Assembly (NCBI RefSeq): GCF_005239225.2
Contig: NC_133296.1
Span: 1,302,001-1,366,000, forward strand
Direction: 5' to 3'
DNA from: Populus alba
Taxonomy: Eukaryota > Streptophyta > Magnoliopsida > Malpighiales > Salicaceae
Length of the DNA: 64,000 bases
In this document: positions 14,124 through 27,015 of the stretch, one piece after another
How positions within the stretch are numbered: position 1 is the first letter of the stretch
Layout of the letters: the number at the start of each line of letters is the position of its first letter
Program-made: the position numbers and the translations under genes
Notes under the pieces: generated by a model
What the model was told of the DNA's origin: nothing
The model's input: only the letters and a program-made list of their open reading frames with translations
The model's database searches: none

Positions 14124-14325
14124 TTTTTTTTTTCTGTATTTTAAAAATATTTAAAAAAAAATTAAATTTTTTTTATTTTTTATTAACTTCAAATTAATAT
14201 ATTTTTAGTGTTTTTAAATCATTTTGATATGCTGGTGTCAAAAATAATTTTTTTAAAAATAAAAAATATTATTAGTACGCATTTTAACACGAAAAATTAT
14301 TTAAAAAACAATCACCAAACATGCA
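14124..14325. repeat. Copy of the ~200-bp AT-rich dispersed element (opposite orientation)
   Basis: Contains the core 'gatatgctggtgtcaaaaat' at about 14226-14245 between T-rich and A-rich arms, and ends in 'aatcaccaaacatgc', the complement of the 'gtttgg' end seen in other copies. Confidence 0.55.
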
Positions 14326-15744
14326 AGGTTGTTAAAAGGAACTTAATGTTGCTTTTAACTCTTCTTTCCATGGAGTGGAGAGTGCATCACTCTCCATTAT
14401 TCACTTAAATAAATAGTTGAGAATGACTTCTATTGTTTCCGGCTAGATCTGATTTGGTTTAAAGTCAAATGCATTGAATCGAGTCCGACCCAGTAAAGTA
14501 AAAAAAATATTTTTTATTTTAAATTATGTTTTATTAAAAAAAAATTAGTGTTTAATATTATTCAATGATACTACATAAATTAAACATGGATCGTTTAATG
14601 ATGTGGTGTTTGTAGAATTTGATCGCAATCCAAAAAATTTTTTTGCTAATATTCAATCTGATGTTGTTGCTCACTTAAATTTTTTTTTTAAATATAGTTT
14701 TTGTTTGATATATTTCACAAATGATAGAGTTGTAAATGGTTTAATAAAATAATAAAAATTATTTATTTTATAATGAGATGGCTAAAGGCAAATCCTTCTC
14801 AGTCCACTGCCTCGATCCTTTACAGAAAGGCTTGCAGCCCACCATTAGGCTCACAAAACCAGACACGTAGGCCCGCCAAGTAGTGCAATCACAGCCAAGT
14901 GATAATTTCAAGGTAATTTTTACAAATTGAGATTAAATATTTTTTGTAATCAATTTTAGGATAAATTAAATCCATGGCCGAGCTAATACATAAAAAATTA
15001 CTTTACATGATTTTCATCTGTATTAAAATCAGAAAGGATAACATAGGGAATAAAAATCCATCAATTACCCGGTTAAAATTAAGATAGATTATAGTCAATG
15101 AATATTAGGAATGTTGGACGTGTTTCTATATATTAAAAAAATAAATGGAATATTTTAACCGCGTGGCATTATTTCTTTACAAAAGGCACCACGACACGTG
15201 GACAGATCTTGATCAATGATTACGGTGAATTTTATAAGTTCGAAGATCGTAATAAGTATAAGTTTGAGACGTGCAATTGGCTTGGATTTGACAGCTAGTA
15301 AATAATTTATTAAAAAACATCGTCTAGTTTTATTCCAAAGAATTTTTATTTTTAATTATTACCATATGCTACAAAGAATCATGACATGGTCTTAAACATT
15401 ATTATATTTTAGACTGGACCTACCATAAATCAGATCTGATCAAGTAATTAAACCCGAGCATTAATTGATGATGGGCGACCCCTCATCAAAGACTTAGGAC
15501 CAGATTCAGGATAGTTTTGAATTTCAACACGGTAAAACCTATGCCTGGCCATAAACCCCTAAGGCTTTCGATTTTTTTTTAGAAATATCATTATTTAAAA
15601 ATAAAATCTAGCAAAATAACACAATTTTAAAAACATCAATATAAATTTTTTTTATATATATATTATGATTGAAAAATATGATATTCAAACTTGTTACGGT
15701 TAAAAAAAACATTACATTTTAAGTAAATTATAAAAGAAATTGCA

Positions 15745-16275
15745 TGAATTACGAGAGAGAGGATAAGAGTAACAAGAGACTTTAGATGTTATTGGAACTT
15801 TAATTATGATATCATTAGTGTTTAAAATTTTTTTTGACTGGATGAATCCAACAATGCTAAAAAAAATTATCAATAGTAACCCGAGTACCCCGCACTTACC
15901 ACCCGCATTCTAGTTATTATTGGTAATTTTTTTGGTATCGTTAAATTCATCTTGTTGAAATATTTTTAATATTATTAATAATGTTATAATTAAAATTTTG
16001 ACGTGTTTTTAAGTTTTTTTATTTTCTTTTTTGTTTTCTCTTCTTTTTCGTGTAGTCTTGAAGATAGGGAGAAAAAAGATTGTAGTGACAGACCCGAGGC
16101 AAGTGGGTACTTGTTATATTTTAACTACAAATGTGGCGTACTGCAGTTATTATTAGTAATTTTTTTTGTGTTATTAGATTTATTTTGCCGAGGTATTCCA
16201 TAATATCAATGGTATTGTAATTAAAACTTTAATATATATTCGAGATTTTTCTCTCTCTCTCCTCTCCATCATCAT
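15745..16275. repeat. Foldback structure with decayed inverted arms and an internal duplication
   Basis: The left arm (about 15750-15830: 'gagagagaggataag', 'ggaactttaattatgatatc') resembles the reverse complement of the right arm (about 16195-16265: 'ggtattgtaattaaaacttt', 'ctctctctcc'). Inside, 15885-16010 and 16090-16240 are diverged direct repeats, both carrying 'cagttattattagtaattttt'-like and 'gtaattaaaacttt'-like segments about 220 bp apart. This suggests a MITE-like element; no coding capacity is visible. Confidence 0.4.
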
Positions 16276-17399
16276 AATTTCCGCAACTCTTGAAATTTCC
16301 TTGAAATATTGTATTTTTCAATCACAGTAGATCTTCAATCCGTGCTATTTTATTGTTTGTTTTTAAATGTGTTATTTTATTAAATCATTTTAAAAAAACC
16401 GTACTAATAAGCGAACATACCCTAAGCTTTCTGGGTGGACCGTGTATCATTAATAGAAAGGACATTGCATTAAAATCTGTCCTGCTAGTGGATGATTTTT
16501 TGTCTGGAGATTGAAAGATTATCAATGAAAATTTGTATAGAAATAATTTTTAGTTCTTTTACTTTCAAAACACGTCGATGCAAAAAAAAAAAATATATAA
16601 AAAAAAATAAAGACTAATAATTCATCGATATGGAAACAAAATCAAGAGTACTACAATAATTTTTAAAACAAAATCTTACAAAATAAAACATAATAAATAC
16701 GGAGCTTTTCTTTTTTTAAGACGTGCAAATATTTTCAAATTTTTCTATATATGAATTTTTATAGTGTTTATAAAATAATTAGTAATATATTAGTAACTAC
16801 TTTCTAAGGTTTGTGTTAAAAAAAAAATAGACACGAATAAAAAAAAACATAAAATCCACGACATCCTAAAAATAATAATGATATTTTCACTTAAATTTTT
16901 CTCCCCTGGTTATATCTCTTTATTTTTTTTAAGTGGGCCCATGAAAGTAACTATTAAGTTATTCACTGAGCTTCGTAAAATGAAAATTTTCATATATAAT
17001 TTTTAAAATATTTTAATTAAATAACAATCACATCAAAAAATAATATTATAAAGTTTGGATAAATTATCTTTATTTTTTTCCCTGGGTGTTTAATATAAAA
17101 TCTTACTGTTATTAAAAGCTTATTTATTAACGTGATGCACCATGTTAACAAACATAAAAAGACTAAAAATCAAGAAAAATATATAAATTGCAAACAAGTA
17201 ATTTAAAGGTTCAACCAGGTAATGGTTTGCTTGGAAAAGCTATGATTCGTTACCATGACTTTTTAAAAACTATAAATTATAATTTTTGAAAATAACACAT
17301 GTAAATAATAAATATAATATTATTGTTTAAAAAATCTAAAAACTACAAACATAGATAAAAGCAAAAATCAGCAAATTAGTAAACCTAAACAAGCACTAA

Positions 17400-17595
17400 A
17401 TATAATGTGATAATAATTGCTTTTCAAAAGTATATTTTATTTGAAAATATATTAAGATTATTATTTTTTATTTATTGTTTCAAAATCATTATTGAAAATA
17501 ACATATCAAAACAATATAAAATATAAAAAAATAATTTTAAATAAAAAATAAAAATTAAAAAAAAACACAATTTAAAAGCTTTCCCAATCATACAC
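17400..17595. repeat. Copy of the ~200-bp AT-rich dispersed element
   Basis: Begins 'aatgtgataataattgcttt', with 'tattttatttgaaaatatat', a central 'attgaaaataacatatcaaa' core, and ends 'cccaatcatacactaaatg'. Just downstream (about 17620-17637) is a short ccccac-rich tract. A more decayed relative precedes it at about 17224-17395. Confidence 0.5.
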
Positions 17596-17959
17596 TAAAT
17601 GTATTTATATATAGTCCACCCCCCACCCCCCACCCCCTCAATCCATCAAAGTGGGTGGGTCCTTAACAGACATCTTTCCTTTTCAGACATGCCAAAATAA
17701 TAATATTTAGACCGCGTTTGGGTGACGCTCAAAATCACAAACGGGAGTGCGTAAGTCACAACAACTCGATTAGCCATCAACACAAGCAAAATATAGCCAT
17801 TCTTGAATCACTCCGGATATCACGGAATTGTTATTTTATTTTTATCAATTAAGTCCTCAAAAACTTACAAAATTCTGAACAAGTCTTTCAAGCTCCGTCA
17901 ATGTCAGCAAATATAGTTGATTAATTCTATCAAAATTCACATGGAAACAATTTTTTTTT

Positions 17960-18146
17960 ATTATTAATGTGGGTGTTTGGGTTAGTTTCTGTGTACCTCG
18001 ACTAATTCCACGGACTCTGAAATTAATAACCATGTAAGTCTCTAGTAGATATTATATTAACAATTATATGGCTCGAACCTGAAACTATAAGAAAAATAAA
18101 CCCGTTTATTTTAAGTTCTTACCATTATGCTATCTACTAAATGGTA
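17960..18146 (-). mobile_element. tRNA-derived SINE, Au-like 3' end
   Basis: Read on the minus strand, a Pol III A-box-like sequence (TAGCATAATGGTAAGAAC) is followed about 45 bp later by a B box (GGTTCGAGCC). The 3' region reads GTGGAATTAGTCGAGGTACA, then 'aacccaaacacccac', and ends in a T/A-rich tail. This matches the shared 3' end of the SINE copy near 60.4 kb and the Au-type plant SINE consensus as I recall it. Imperfect flanking repeats (17939-17958 and 18147-18165, both 'acatg' followed by a T-rich run) look like an aged target-site duplication. No coding capacity. Confidence 0.65.
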
Positions 18147-18409
18147 ACATGAAAATATTTTTTTGACATGGTGCATGGAGAACAATAAGGTGATTTGTTT
18201 GATACAATTATGGCATTTAAAAAACCGTTTTATGTTGTTTTATTTTTTATTTTTAAAATTCACACAATTTCATTTCAATAAAATAATTAGGTTGACCCAC
18301 ATCCAATATGATATTTTTAAACTTTAGATATACCTCCTAACTTGCTTTAAAAAAATACTCTACAGTAATTATATATATATATATGTGTGTGTACGCTACT
18401 TATTTTTTT

Positions 18410-18535
18410 TTTTTACTCCATTGTTTTTTGTTTTTAAATTATTTTAATATATTGATATTAAAAATATTTTTTTAAAATAAAAAATATTTTAACATATTTT
18501 AAAATAAAAAATAATTAAAAAAACAACTATTATTA
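18410..18535. repeat. Partial copy of the ~200-bp AT-rich dispersed element
   Basis: T-rich arm, the core 'ttttaatatattgatattaa', then A-rich arm ending 'aaaaacaactattatt'. A (TA)n(TG)n tract (about 18368-18391) lies just upstream. Boundaries are approximate. Confidence 0.45.
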
Positions 18536-18907
18536 TAATATTAAATAAGTTTTGGTCAGTAAAATTAGGTCAGTGTTGGTTGTGCCAAAACCCACGATTT
18601 CAAGTCGGTAAAATGATGACTTAAAGGAAAAAACTTGTTTAGGGACTACTTAATACTTTCCAAGAGGACTAATTTGATATTTGCCAGCGAACCCTACCAA
18701 GAAGTGGACCTCATCTTTATCTACTTTTCTGCCATGTCATCACTTCGTCTTAATCCCCGTGCCCACCCGTCACGATCACATTCTTCAATAATTATTCATG
18801 ACTTCCTGAAACAAAAAAGTATATCACTTCCATTTATTTTCTTTCCCTCCAAACAAGCAAACACCGAAACATAATTTTCCCGAGAAAATTATTTTCATTC
18901 TCTTTCC

Positions 18908-21900
18908 ATGGATTCACCGGCTCAACGTCGTCTCAAATCTATCCAGAATCACATCCTCACTTCCATCTCCGCCGATCAATCCGACTTCCAAGCTAACCTC
19001 ACCTCCTCCTCACAGTTCGTTCACCGTAATATCTCTCTCTTGATGCATTCCTACACTTACACTTATACTTGTTTATAAGTATCAACTTATGTTTCAAGTT
19101 TATAACATTTTTTAGATCGCTAGATTTTATGCGCTTACTGATTTTGAATATGTATTTTTTTCGCGGTTTTTGCGTTGTTTTTTAACGGTTTTAGTTAGTT
19201 TAAGCGGTTAAATGAAGCTCCCAACTGTTTTTGATTGCTTGCAAATAAATAATTACTATCATTTGGATAATTGTTTATTTATTTTTAAATATTTATGTGT
19301 TATTCTTTTAATGTTTTGATGATTGAATTTATTGTTATTATTATTTTTTTATTTGCTGAGCAGGTCAACAGTACAGTGTTTGTTTACCGGAGAAATTGCA
19401 AACAGGGAAGTGGAATGTGTATAGGTAAGCAATGCTTAATTTGCTTCTTGTTTTTTTTTTTTTTAGTTTAATTTCGATTAGTTTGAACTTAATTATTGTT
19501 TTTTATAGTAATTAATTGGTTAAGAATTGCTTGATTATGAATTCTACTTGTTTATGTAATGGTAGATCTGCACGGTCGCCAATGAAGATTGTAACTAGGT
19601 TTCATGATCACCCTGAGATCGAGACATTACATGATAACTTTGTGTAAGAATCTCAACTACTCATTTTATTGCGTATGTAGTTTAAAGGGTCTTTAATTTT
19701 GAAATTGAAACATAAATGGTTTGGTCAATGAAACAGTTTAAGAACAAATAGTTCTAAGGTGCTTATCATAATTTTTTTTCTTTTTTTTGGTGTTTATAGA
19801 CATGCTGTTAAAACTTTTGGAGATTACAAGTACTTGGGCACACGAGTTCAGGCAGATGGAATGATTGGAGAGTGAGTTGTTAATTAATGGAATTTGATTC
19901 TATTTTTTTTTCATGGATTAAAAATTTGACTTTTTATATATGAAAGTTATACATGGATGACATATGGAGAAGCTGGTGCTGCTAGGGAAGCTATAGGTTC
20001 TGCCCTTCGTTTTCACGGGTTACAAAAAGTGAGTCATTTTCTAGATAATTTGGATTTGTATTTTGTAGGAGTTATTTTTTTTCTTAAAAAAATGCGTGTA
20101 ATTGTTTTCACATGCGTATGTAATATTTGATGTTCTGTTATCTAATACTTAGCTTGTGTATTAGCTGACACTATGTAGCTAGCCTCTTCAGTAATGCTCA
20201 AATCAAAAATCATACTTCCATGTGACATGTTACTTTTAATGTAGTTGCTTTGACATCAATTTGTTTCTTGTGGAACAGGGAGCTTGCATTGGACTCTATT
20301 TTATAAATAGACCAGAGTGGTTGATTGTGGATCACGCTTGTACAGCATATTCTTATATTTCAGTTCCCTTATATGACACACTTGGTACGTACATGACTGA
20401 TAAAAAATGCATCTTTCTTGATACATTTGTCCTGTTCTTACAATGTCTGATTCTGTGCGCAGGTCCTGATGCAGTTAAGTTTGTTGTGAATCATGCTGAT
20501 GTGCAAGCAATCTTCTGTGTCCCAGAGACATTGAACACCGTGAGTTTAATCTTTGCTTTTTAAATCTACCCTTCTACATAGTAGAATCCATGTCTAGCTA
20601 GGTAGCATCACCTTGGGTTCTTAGTTCACTTCTTATTCTTAAACAAGACTTCGATACATTTTGACTAGGTTAAAGGCCTGTACATTATGAAAGAAACTGG
20701 CTTGCTGTGAATTATCTTCACTAAATCATCAATTTTCTGTTCATGCTCAATGTGCATTGAGTTTAACAAACATTGCTAGATGATAGGTTGTTAATACTTG
20801 AATCTAGTTGTTATAAAACTTGTCTCAGGAGTAAGGTGATTCAGGTCTTCCAAGTACTTTTCCTTGTTTTCCCCCTCTGCTTCTCTCTTCGTCTCCCTCT
20901 CTCGTACAACAGAAAAGGCTTAAATTTTCTTCTACTAATTTTTGTTGCATATTTTTCTGCTAGTTTATTTTGGGAAACGGGAGACACCCATACTCAATGT
21001 ACTTGAATTGGTTGTTCTAGATTCCTCTGTTCTCATAACATGAGATGATGATATAGTAATGGGTAGAACTTTCTGATAAATAATTGATAACTGAAGCTGG
21101 AATCCCGTGGCATACTCGTATTTGGCTATATTACATGTTCTTATCTCATGTATATATAACCTATGAGTTTAGCAGATCTGATGTTAGCTTGATTTGAATT
21201 GCAATGTGTCTCATGTTCTCTCCTGGAACTTGCAGCTGCTTAGCTTCATATCTGAGATTCCATCTGTACGACTTATAGTGGTATGTACTTCTATGGTCTT
21301 TACTAAGTTCCTAATCAACTAAAGAATACCATGGACCTTATTCTCATTCTGTGTTGTATACTTTATGGCAGGTAGTGGGAGGTGTAGATGAACACTTACC
21401 ATCACTTCCTTTGGCATCTGGAGTGAAGCTCAGATCATATACAAAACTATTCAGTGAGGTAATTTTTATTCTGAAACTTTGCCTTTCTTATTTTAAGTAG
21501 GCTAGCAGTATGTGGCTAAATTTTTTTGGTATGTGGACCATATTAGAACTGTGTAGCTTGAGACAAGGAATCCCTGTTTTAAAATTGAATCTCTTTGAAA
21601 TTCCTTCTAGAATTTTTTGATTGTTGGTTGTTGAAATATGTTAAAGTACTTAGTTGATTTGACTTGGATGGTTTTTGTTCTCTGGATGGCTAATGAATCA
21701 TTGTCTCCCATGGTATAAAAATAAGTGATCCCAATCTCTACTTATGTTTTTAGCATTGAGAAATTGACAATATAAACTGAACAAGCCAAACTGTTAGGAT
21801 TATGTTGATGAGTTTGACGTGTTTGACAAATCAATCACTTTTCCAGTTTAGCGATACATGTACTTTCTTTTGTGTGTTTCTAATGCTTATTGCATCAGAT

Positions 21901-24900
21901 ATTTACTTGTAATATTAGCAATAGTTTGATTGTGGACAAGATTTCCACCTTAATTTAAATTCCTAAATTGAAATTGAGAATGGCTTTGTAAATGTTTCTC
22001 AACAAATTTTTTATTGTAGACCAGCTTTCTATCTTAATTCAAAATTCACAATCAGACCGGTCAATTCTCAATCTGCAATGCAATAGAAATTGAGCATGTC
22101 TGTTATAACTTAAAAAAAATTATGCCACCTTACAAATGGTTTTTATTTTAGGGCTGCAGTAGCCTGCAACCTTTTATCCCTCCTAAACCTGAGGATGTTG
22201 CCACCATATGCTATACTAGTGGTACTACTGGCACACCAAAGGTACGATACATGTTTTTTGAAATATGGTTCTCAGCTTTTGCTGCTACTGTCTCATCTCC
22301 ACAATGATTAGCCTTATATTTCTCTGGAAGGGAGTTGTCTTGACACATAACAACTTAATTTCAAGTGTTGCTGGTTTCTGCATGGCAATCAAATTCAACC
22401 CTGCAGATATGTAAGTTTCATCTTCAATTCATATTAAGACTTTGTTGAAAGATACTTTATATACTTTTCTGATTTGACTTCTATTTATCTTTTGCAGTTA
22501 TATATCCTATCTTCCTTTGGCGCACATATATGAACGGAGTAACCAGATCATGTCAGTTTACTATGGTGTTGCTGTTGGATTCTACCAGGGAGTATGTGAC
22601 AATTCTGCCTGATACACACACACACACACACTTGTTGTCATGACTCTAATTCCTATTTTAGTTAGGGATTAGTTAAAGAATTTTTATGGTTTGGCCTAGT
22701 TCAAGAATGCTGTTGTGAGGTAGAGAACTTTGTCAGGGAGGTTTTATAGTCAAGTCATTATGCATAGTAAATAGGTTTTATCATAGTTTTCTTGGCACAG
22801 TAGGCCAAAAGATATCTTGTCAGGAGACCATCTTCTGATCTGATATATTTGTGTCACAACTGTTTTGAGCATGAAATAACCCTTGTAATGAAACTACACA
22901 TACATTTGAAGAAACTAAAGACTAAACGTTGGTCTGCAGTTAATACAGCTATCTTTTTCAATGCTTAACTAGGTACATTTTGGGTGTCTTCATACAAACA
23001 CACTTGTGGCTTAGTTTCTCAAACTTGCAGGACAATTTGAAATTGCTGGATGATTTGTCTGCTTTAAGACCAACAGTATTTTGTAGTGTTCCTCGGCTGT
23101 ATAACCGTATATATGATGGGTAAGATTGTGCTTGAGGAGTGCATAATTTATATTGTTATAATCTTTATGGTCATTCAGGCATGTTTGATAAATTTGATTG
23201 TCTCAGAATCATAAATGCGGTGAAAAGTTCTGGGGTTTTAAAGGAGAGGCTATTTAGAGCTGCCTACAACTCTAAGAAGCAAGCATTGATGAGTGGTATG
23301 TATAGCCAATGACTAGTTTTTAACATTATAGTTGATATCTTCTCATTGGTGCCCAACCTATCCAGTTTAGTCATTTGTCAGAACACACCACTGAAGTTCT
23401 ATTAGTAGGTTATAAACCTGATCGCTACATTCCTTAAATAGGAGGTAGTTAACGTGTGGATTCATATTTCTTGTTGTTAATGTTTAGTATCAATGCTTCA
23501 GGCCGGAATCCATCACCAATGTGGGACCGATTGGTATTTAACAAAATAAAGGAAAAACTTGGAGGACGAGTGCGGTTTATGGGATCAGGTGCTTCACCTT
23601 TATCTCCAGATGTAATGGACTTTCTGAGGGTGTAAGTCGATTCCTAACCTAATGCATTATTATATTTGAATCTCTCTCCCTCTTTGTGTGTGCATGTGCA
23701 CTTTGTTTTGTTTTTGTTTTTTTTTTTTTTGGGGGGGGGGGGGGCGCATTATTAGCAACTTACATATTTGCTTCAAACTTTATCACTGTTTATAGGTGTT
23801 TTGGCTGTCAAGTACTTGAGGGATATGGGATGACCGAAACTTCTTGTGTCATTAGCAGTGTGGACCAGGGTGACAATTTATCTGGTCATGTTGGGTCGCC
23901 TAATCCTGCCTGCGGTGAGTGTTACATACTCGGTTGTTGATAGCATAATAAGTTTGCCATCTACATGAGCTGGTATATGAAATTGTAGCATGGATCAGTA
24001 ATTACAACATGTAGTAGTTTGCTCTAGTTGATAAATATCTATTTTAGTTGTTATCCCATAGTTTTATCGTTTATGAATCGGATGCTAACACATGATAAAT
24101 AATGAATTTCAAAGATGACCATCACAATTACATCCTTTTATTCATACAAAACATCTTGTGCCTTGAAACTGCTTTGATAAAAAACTGCTTTGATAAAAAG
24201 GCACAATGGATTCTAGAAAAGAAAGGAGTGTTGACTAAGTGAATTGGTGTGATGTAAAAATCCTAATGCTATATGAAGATAGAATTTTGGTTACAGAGGC
24301 TTTAGTAGAAGTTTAGCTGAAACTGCTGGAGATGCTTTAAATGAAAAAGAACAGCAATAAGCTGGAAGGAAAGCTTAAGAGAAAAAACATTTACTGATTT
24401 ATATTATTAAAAATGTTGATTATTGACTATTAGTGGATGATTCACCAAAAACAAATAATTACTATTTGGTTGAGGAAGTTTAGTGGGCTAAACACATTAA
24501 CAAGAGAAGTTCTAGGAAATTCATAATTATGGCGTCCAACTTAGGGTAAGATATTGAACTTTTGTTTTTTAGGGCAAAAGTTAGGACCACTTGATTTCCT
24601 GGTACCATGTAGTTGGTCTGAGTGCTTGGTTTATTCATGGTGCTAGGGTAGTCAATCTAAAGAACTTAACCATTTGAAGTCAATGGACTGTTTAATGTAT
24701 GATCATTTTGCATGATGATCAGCAGATGCAGGACCAACCTGTAGGCTTTGGCAGGCACTTTCTTGTATGTTCTGTGATTCTCTCATGGATATGACAATGG
24801 GTTATGAGTTTTAATTCTTAACTCTATATCATTCTTGTGTTTCTATGTGCACATGATTGATTTATGACCTATTGAGGACATATGATTTCTTTTAGATTTT

Positions 24901-27015
24901 CTGACATGCGTGATTTGTGATGAAAAATTATAATTTCTAAACCCAGCAAAAGGCCATTTGTGAAGATTTTGAAGTGATTGTTGGAAAATTACATAATGAA
25001 ATTCCTACTAGAAGTTGTTAATCCTCTATCTTGTGTGCCTGGCCAGTTGGAGTGTAAGTTAGTTATCTATAATAATTCACATTTACATTTCTCTTTCAGA
25101 AATAAAACTGGTGGATGTTCCTGAAATGAATTACACCTCTGAGGATCAGCCTCATCCTCGTGGAGAAATCTGTGTCAGGGGTCCCACTATCTTCCAAGGC
25201 TACTACAAAGCTGAAGTCCAAATGTAATCAACTTTAGTATCCTATTAGATCTTGTTACTGAGATGTTTTGCAAATGATTAGTCTACCTGACTGCTGGCTT
25301 AATTGGACAGGAGAGAAGTAATAGATGATGATGGTTGGTTGCATACAGGAGACATTGGGTTGTGGTTACCAGGAGGCCGCCTCAAGATTATTGACAGGTT
25401 GGTTGTTTACCTTGGTTTTGTGTGGAAAGATGAATAAAAACAATTACGATGTGCTTTTAGTTTCTATTAATGGAAATTTACTTTTAATATCTTAATATCA
25501 GTTGTCCGTGTCCTTCTAGCAATACCAACTATATTGATTGAAGTTTGAATCCTGTCACCTTATTGAAACTGTCAGTTAATTTATGACAGGAAGAAGAATA
25601 TTTTCAAGTTGGCACAGGGTGAGTACATAGCACCGGAGAAGGTTGAGAATGTGTATACAAAATGCAGATTTGTTTCCCAGTGTTTTATATATGGTAAGAG
25701 CATGGGTTTTACATAGAATATCAATCTTCTCAGTTATGATTTATTCCCTGATGGCTTAATTTGTTTGTAGGTGATAGCTTCAACTCCTCATTAGTGGCTG
25801 TAGTTGCAGTGGAGCCAGATGTCTTGAGAGATTGGGCCGTGTCTGAAGGGATCAAGGTTGTTGGTTAATTTATTATTTAATTATTTTTCTGTTGGTGACA
25901 AATTTCACCCTGGGAACTGTAGTCAGGAGTCTTTTTGAGTGTTATTAAATGAAATAAATTTTGGTGGGGATTCTACTGCTCGCTATTAAACCTAAATGAT
26001 TGATTCTGTACATAATTTACTCAATGTTACTCAGATCATCGATGATGTCTTTTTGTCAGAAGCATGGTAAGAGCAAATTATGAAACAGCGCATGATGGTT
26101 TGAAATGTTGCATCATAATCTATTACATGTTATTAAGAACAACTCTGTAAATCTCAATTTACTGTCAGTACTATTGACAGCAATTTTTTTTCTTTAACAA
26201 GCCCCTGTTGTTTATAACACCTGTTCCTCAATTTTGTAAAGACTACAATTTATGAATGCACATTGTCCATGAATGCCGTTGGCCAAACTTAGAACTTATT
26301 TCACTGTTCAGTGTTAAGATATCATGGCAGGCTGAATTCTTGAAAGTGGATTGGTCTAGTTAAATACTGTGCATAGAATTCTTTTTGTGACTGTACAGTA
26401 TGTTGAGATCATTGATGGCCAAATGGCACTGCTTTGCGGTTTTCTTGAACTTTCCTTGTGCAGTATGATGATTTAGGACAATTATGCAATGATCCAAGAG
26501 CAAGGGCTGCAGTTCTTGCTGACATGGATCTGGTTGGAAAGGAAGCACAGGTAACTATTTTAGACAATTATGCTTTGTAACCCTTCAATTTGCATTTCCT
26601 TCGATATATTTTTAATTACTCGCGTACAAATCTACAGTTGAGAGGTTTTGAATTTGCAAAAGCCGTTACTTTGGTGCCTGAACCATTCACCATGGAGAAT
26701 GGACTTCTCACGCCAACATTTAAGGTAAAGCTGTCACTAAACATCCTGCCTTGGACAACCTCTAGGCCTGGACAACCTCGATACATGTTTTGGATGTAAA
26801 GAGTGGTTATAACTTAAAAGCTTTCATATTGTCTTTCTTACATGCCACTTGTAGCACCAAAATGTGACAGCAATTGCACAGAGAATTCCTTCCGTGTTTT
26901 GATCTGGGTAACCTTGCAGGTCAAGAGGCCTCAAGCGAAGGAATACTTTGCGAAAGCAATATCAAACATGTATGCTGAACTCTCTGCATCGGATCCGAAG
27001 GTGCCGAAGTTGTAG
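18908..27015 (+). CDS. LACS6: Peroxisomal long-chain acyl-CoA synthetase (LACS6/LACS7 type)
   Basis: It activates fatty acids to acyl-CoA (ATP to AMP) for peroxisomal beta-oxidation. 23 exons: 18908-19025, 19364-19424, 19566-19643, 19800-19871, 19947-20028, 20279-20384, 20463-20539, 21236-21280, 21372-21458, 22152-22241, 22331-22410, 22498-22591, 23031-23119, 23207-23295, 23502-23631, 23796-23914, 25100-25223, 25311-25397, 25590-25693, 25771-25856, 26464-26550, 26638-26724 and 26920-27015. All have GT-AG introns and together give 695 residues (Arabidopsis proteins about 700). Motifs: P-loop [11 protein letters not shown] at 263-273; GYGMTE at 442-447; GWLHTGDIG at 522-530; [20 protein letters not shown]. 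The PTS2-like nonapeptide R8-L9-x5-H15-I16 is near the N terminus, and the C terminus is Pro-Lys-Leu, a minor PTS1 form. LACS7 is the possible alternative symbol, since that paralogue has both signals. Introns hold 'ca' and T14/G14 tracts (23717-23744) but no other gene. Confidence 0.95.

Larger units (their letters stand above)
10128..18907. other. 8.8-kb gene-poor region between divergent EBM and LACS
   Basis: No protein gene could be supported. The first 150 bp is the EBM leader and promoter. The rest is AT-rich and repetitive: a gggtc-rich repeat (about 10.42-10.73 kb), several copies of the ~200-bp AT-rich element (10.9-12.0, 13.7-13.9, 14.1-14.3, 17.2-17.6 and 18.4-18.5 kb), a (TA)n tract, a foldback structure near 16 kb and a SINE near 18 kb. 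Two less repetitive islands, 13.48-13.74 kb and 13.93-14.10 kb, showed no function. The last ~300 bp holds the LACS promoter and leader. Short open frames here look random. Confidence 0.6.

Noticed and set aside
18600..18900. 79-codon frame just upstream of LACS as an upstream gene
   Set aside because: It covers the expected promoter and leader of LACS and has no conserved features.
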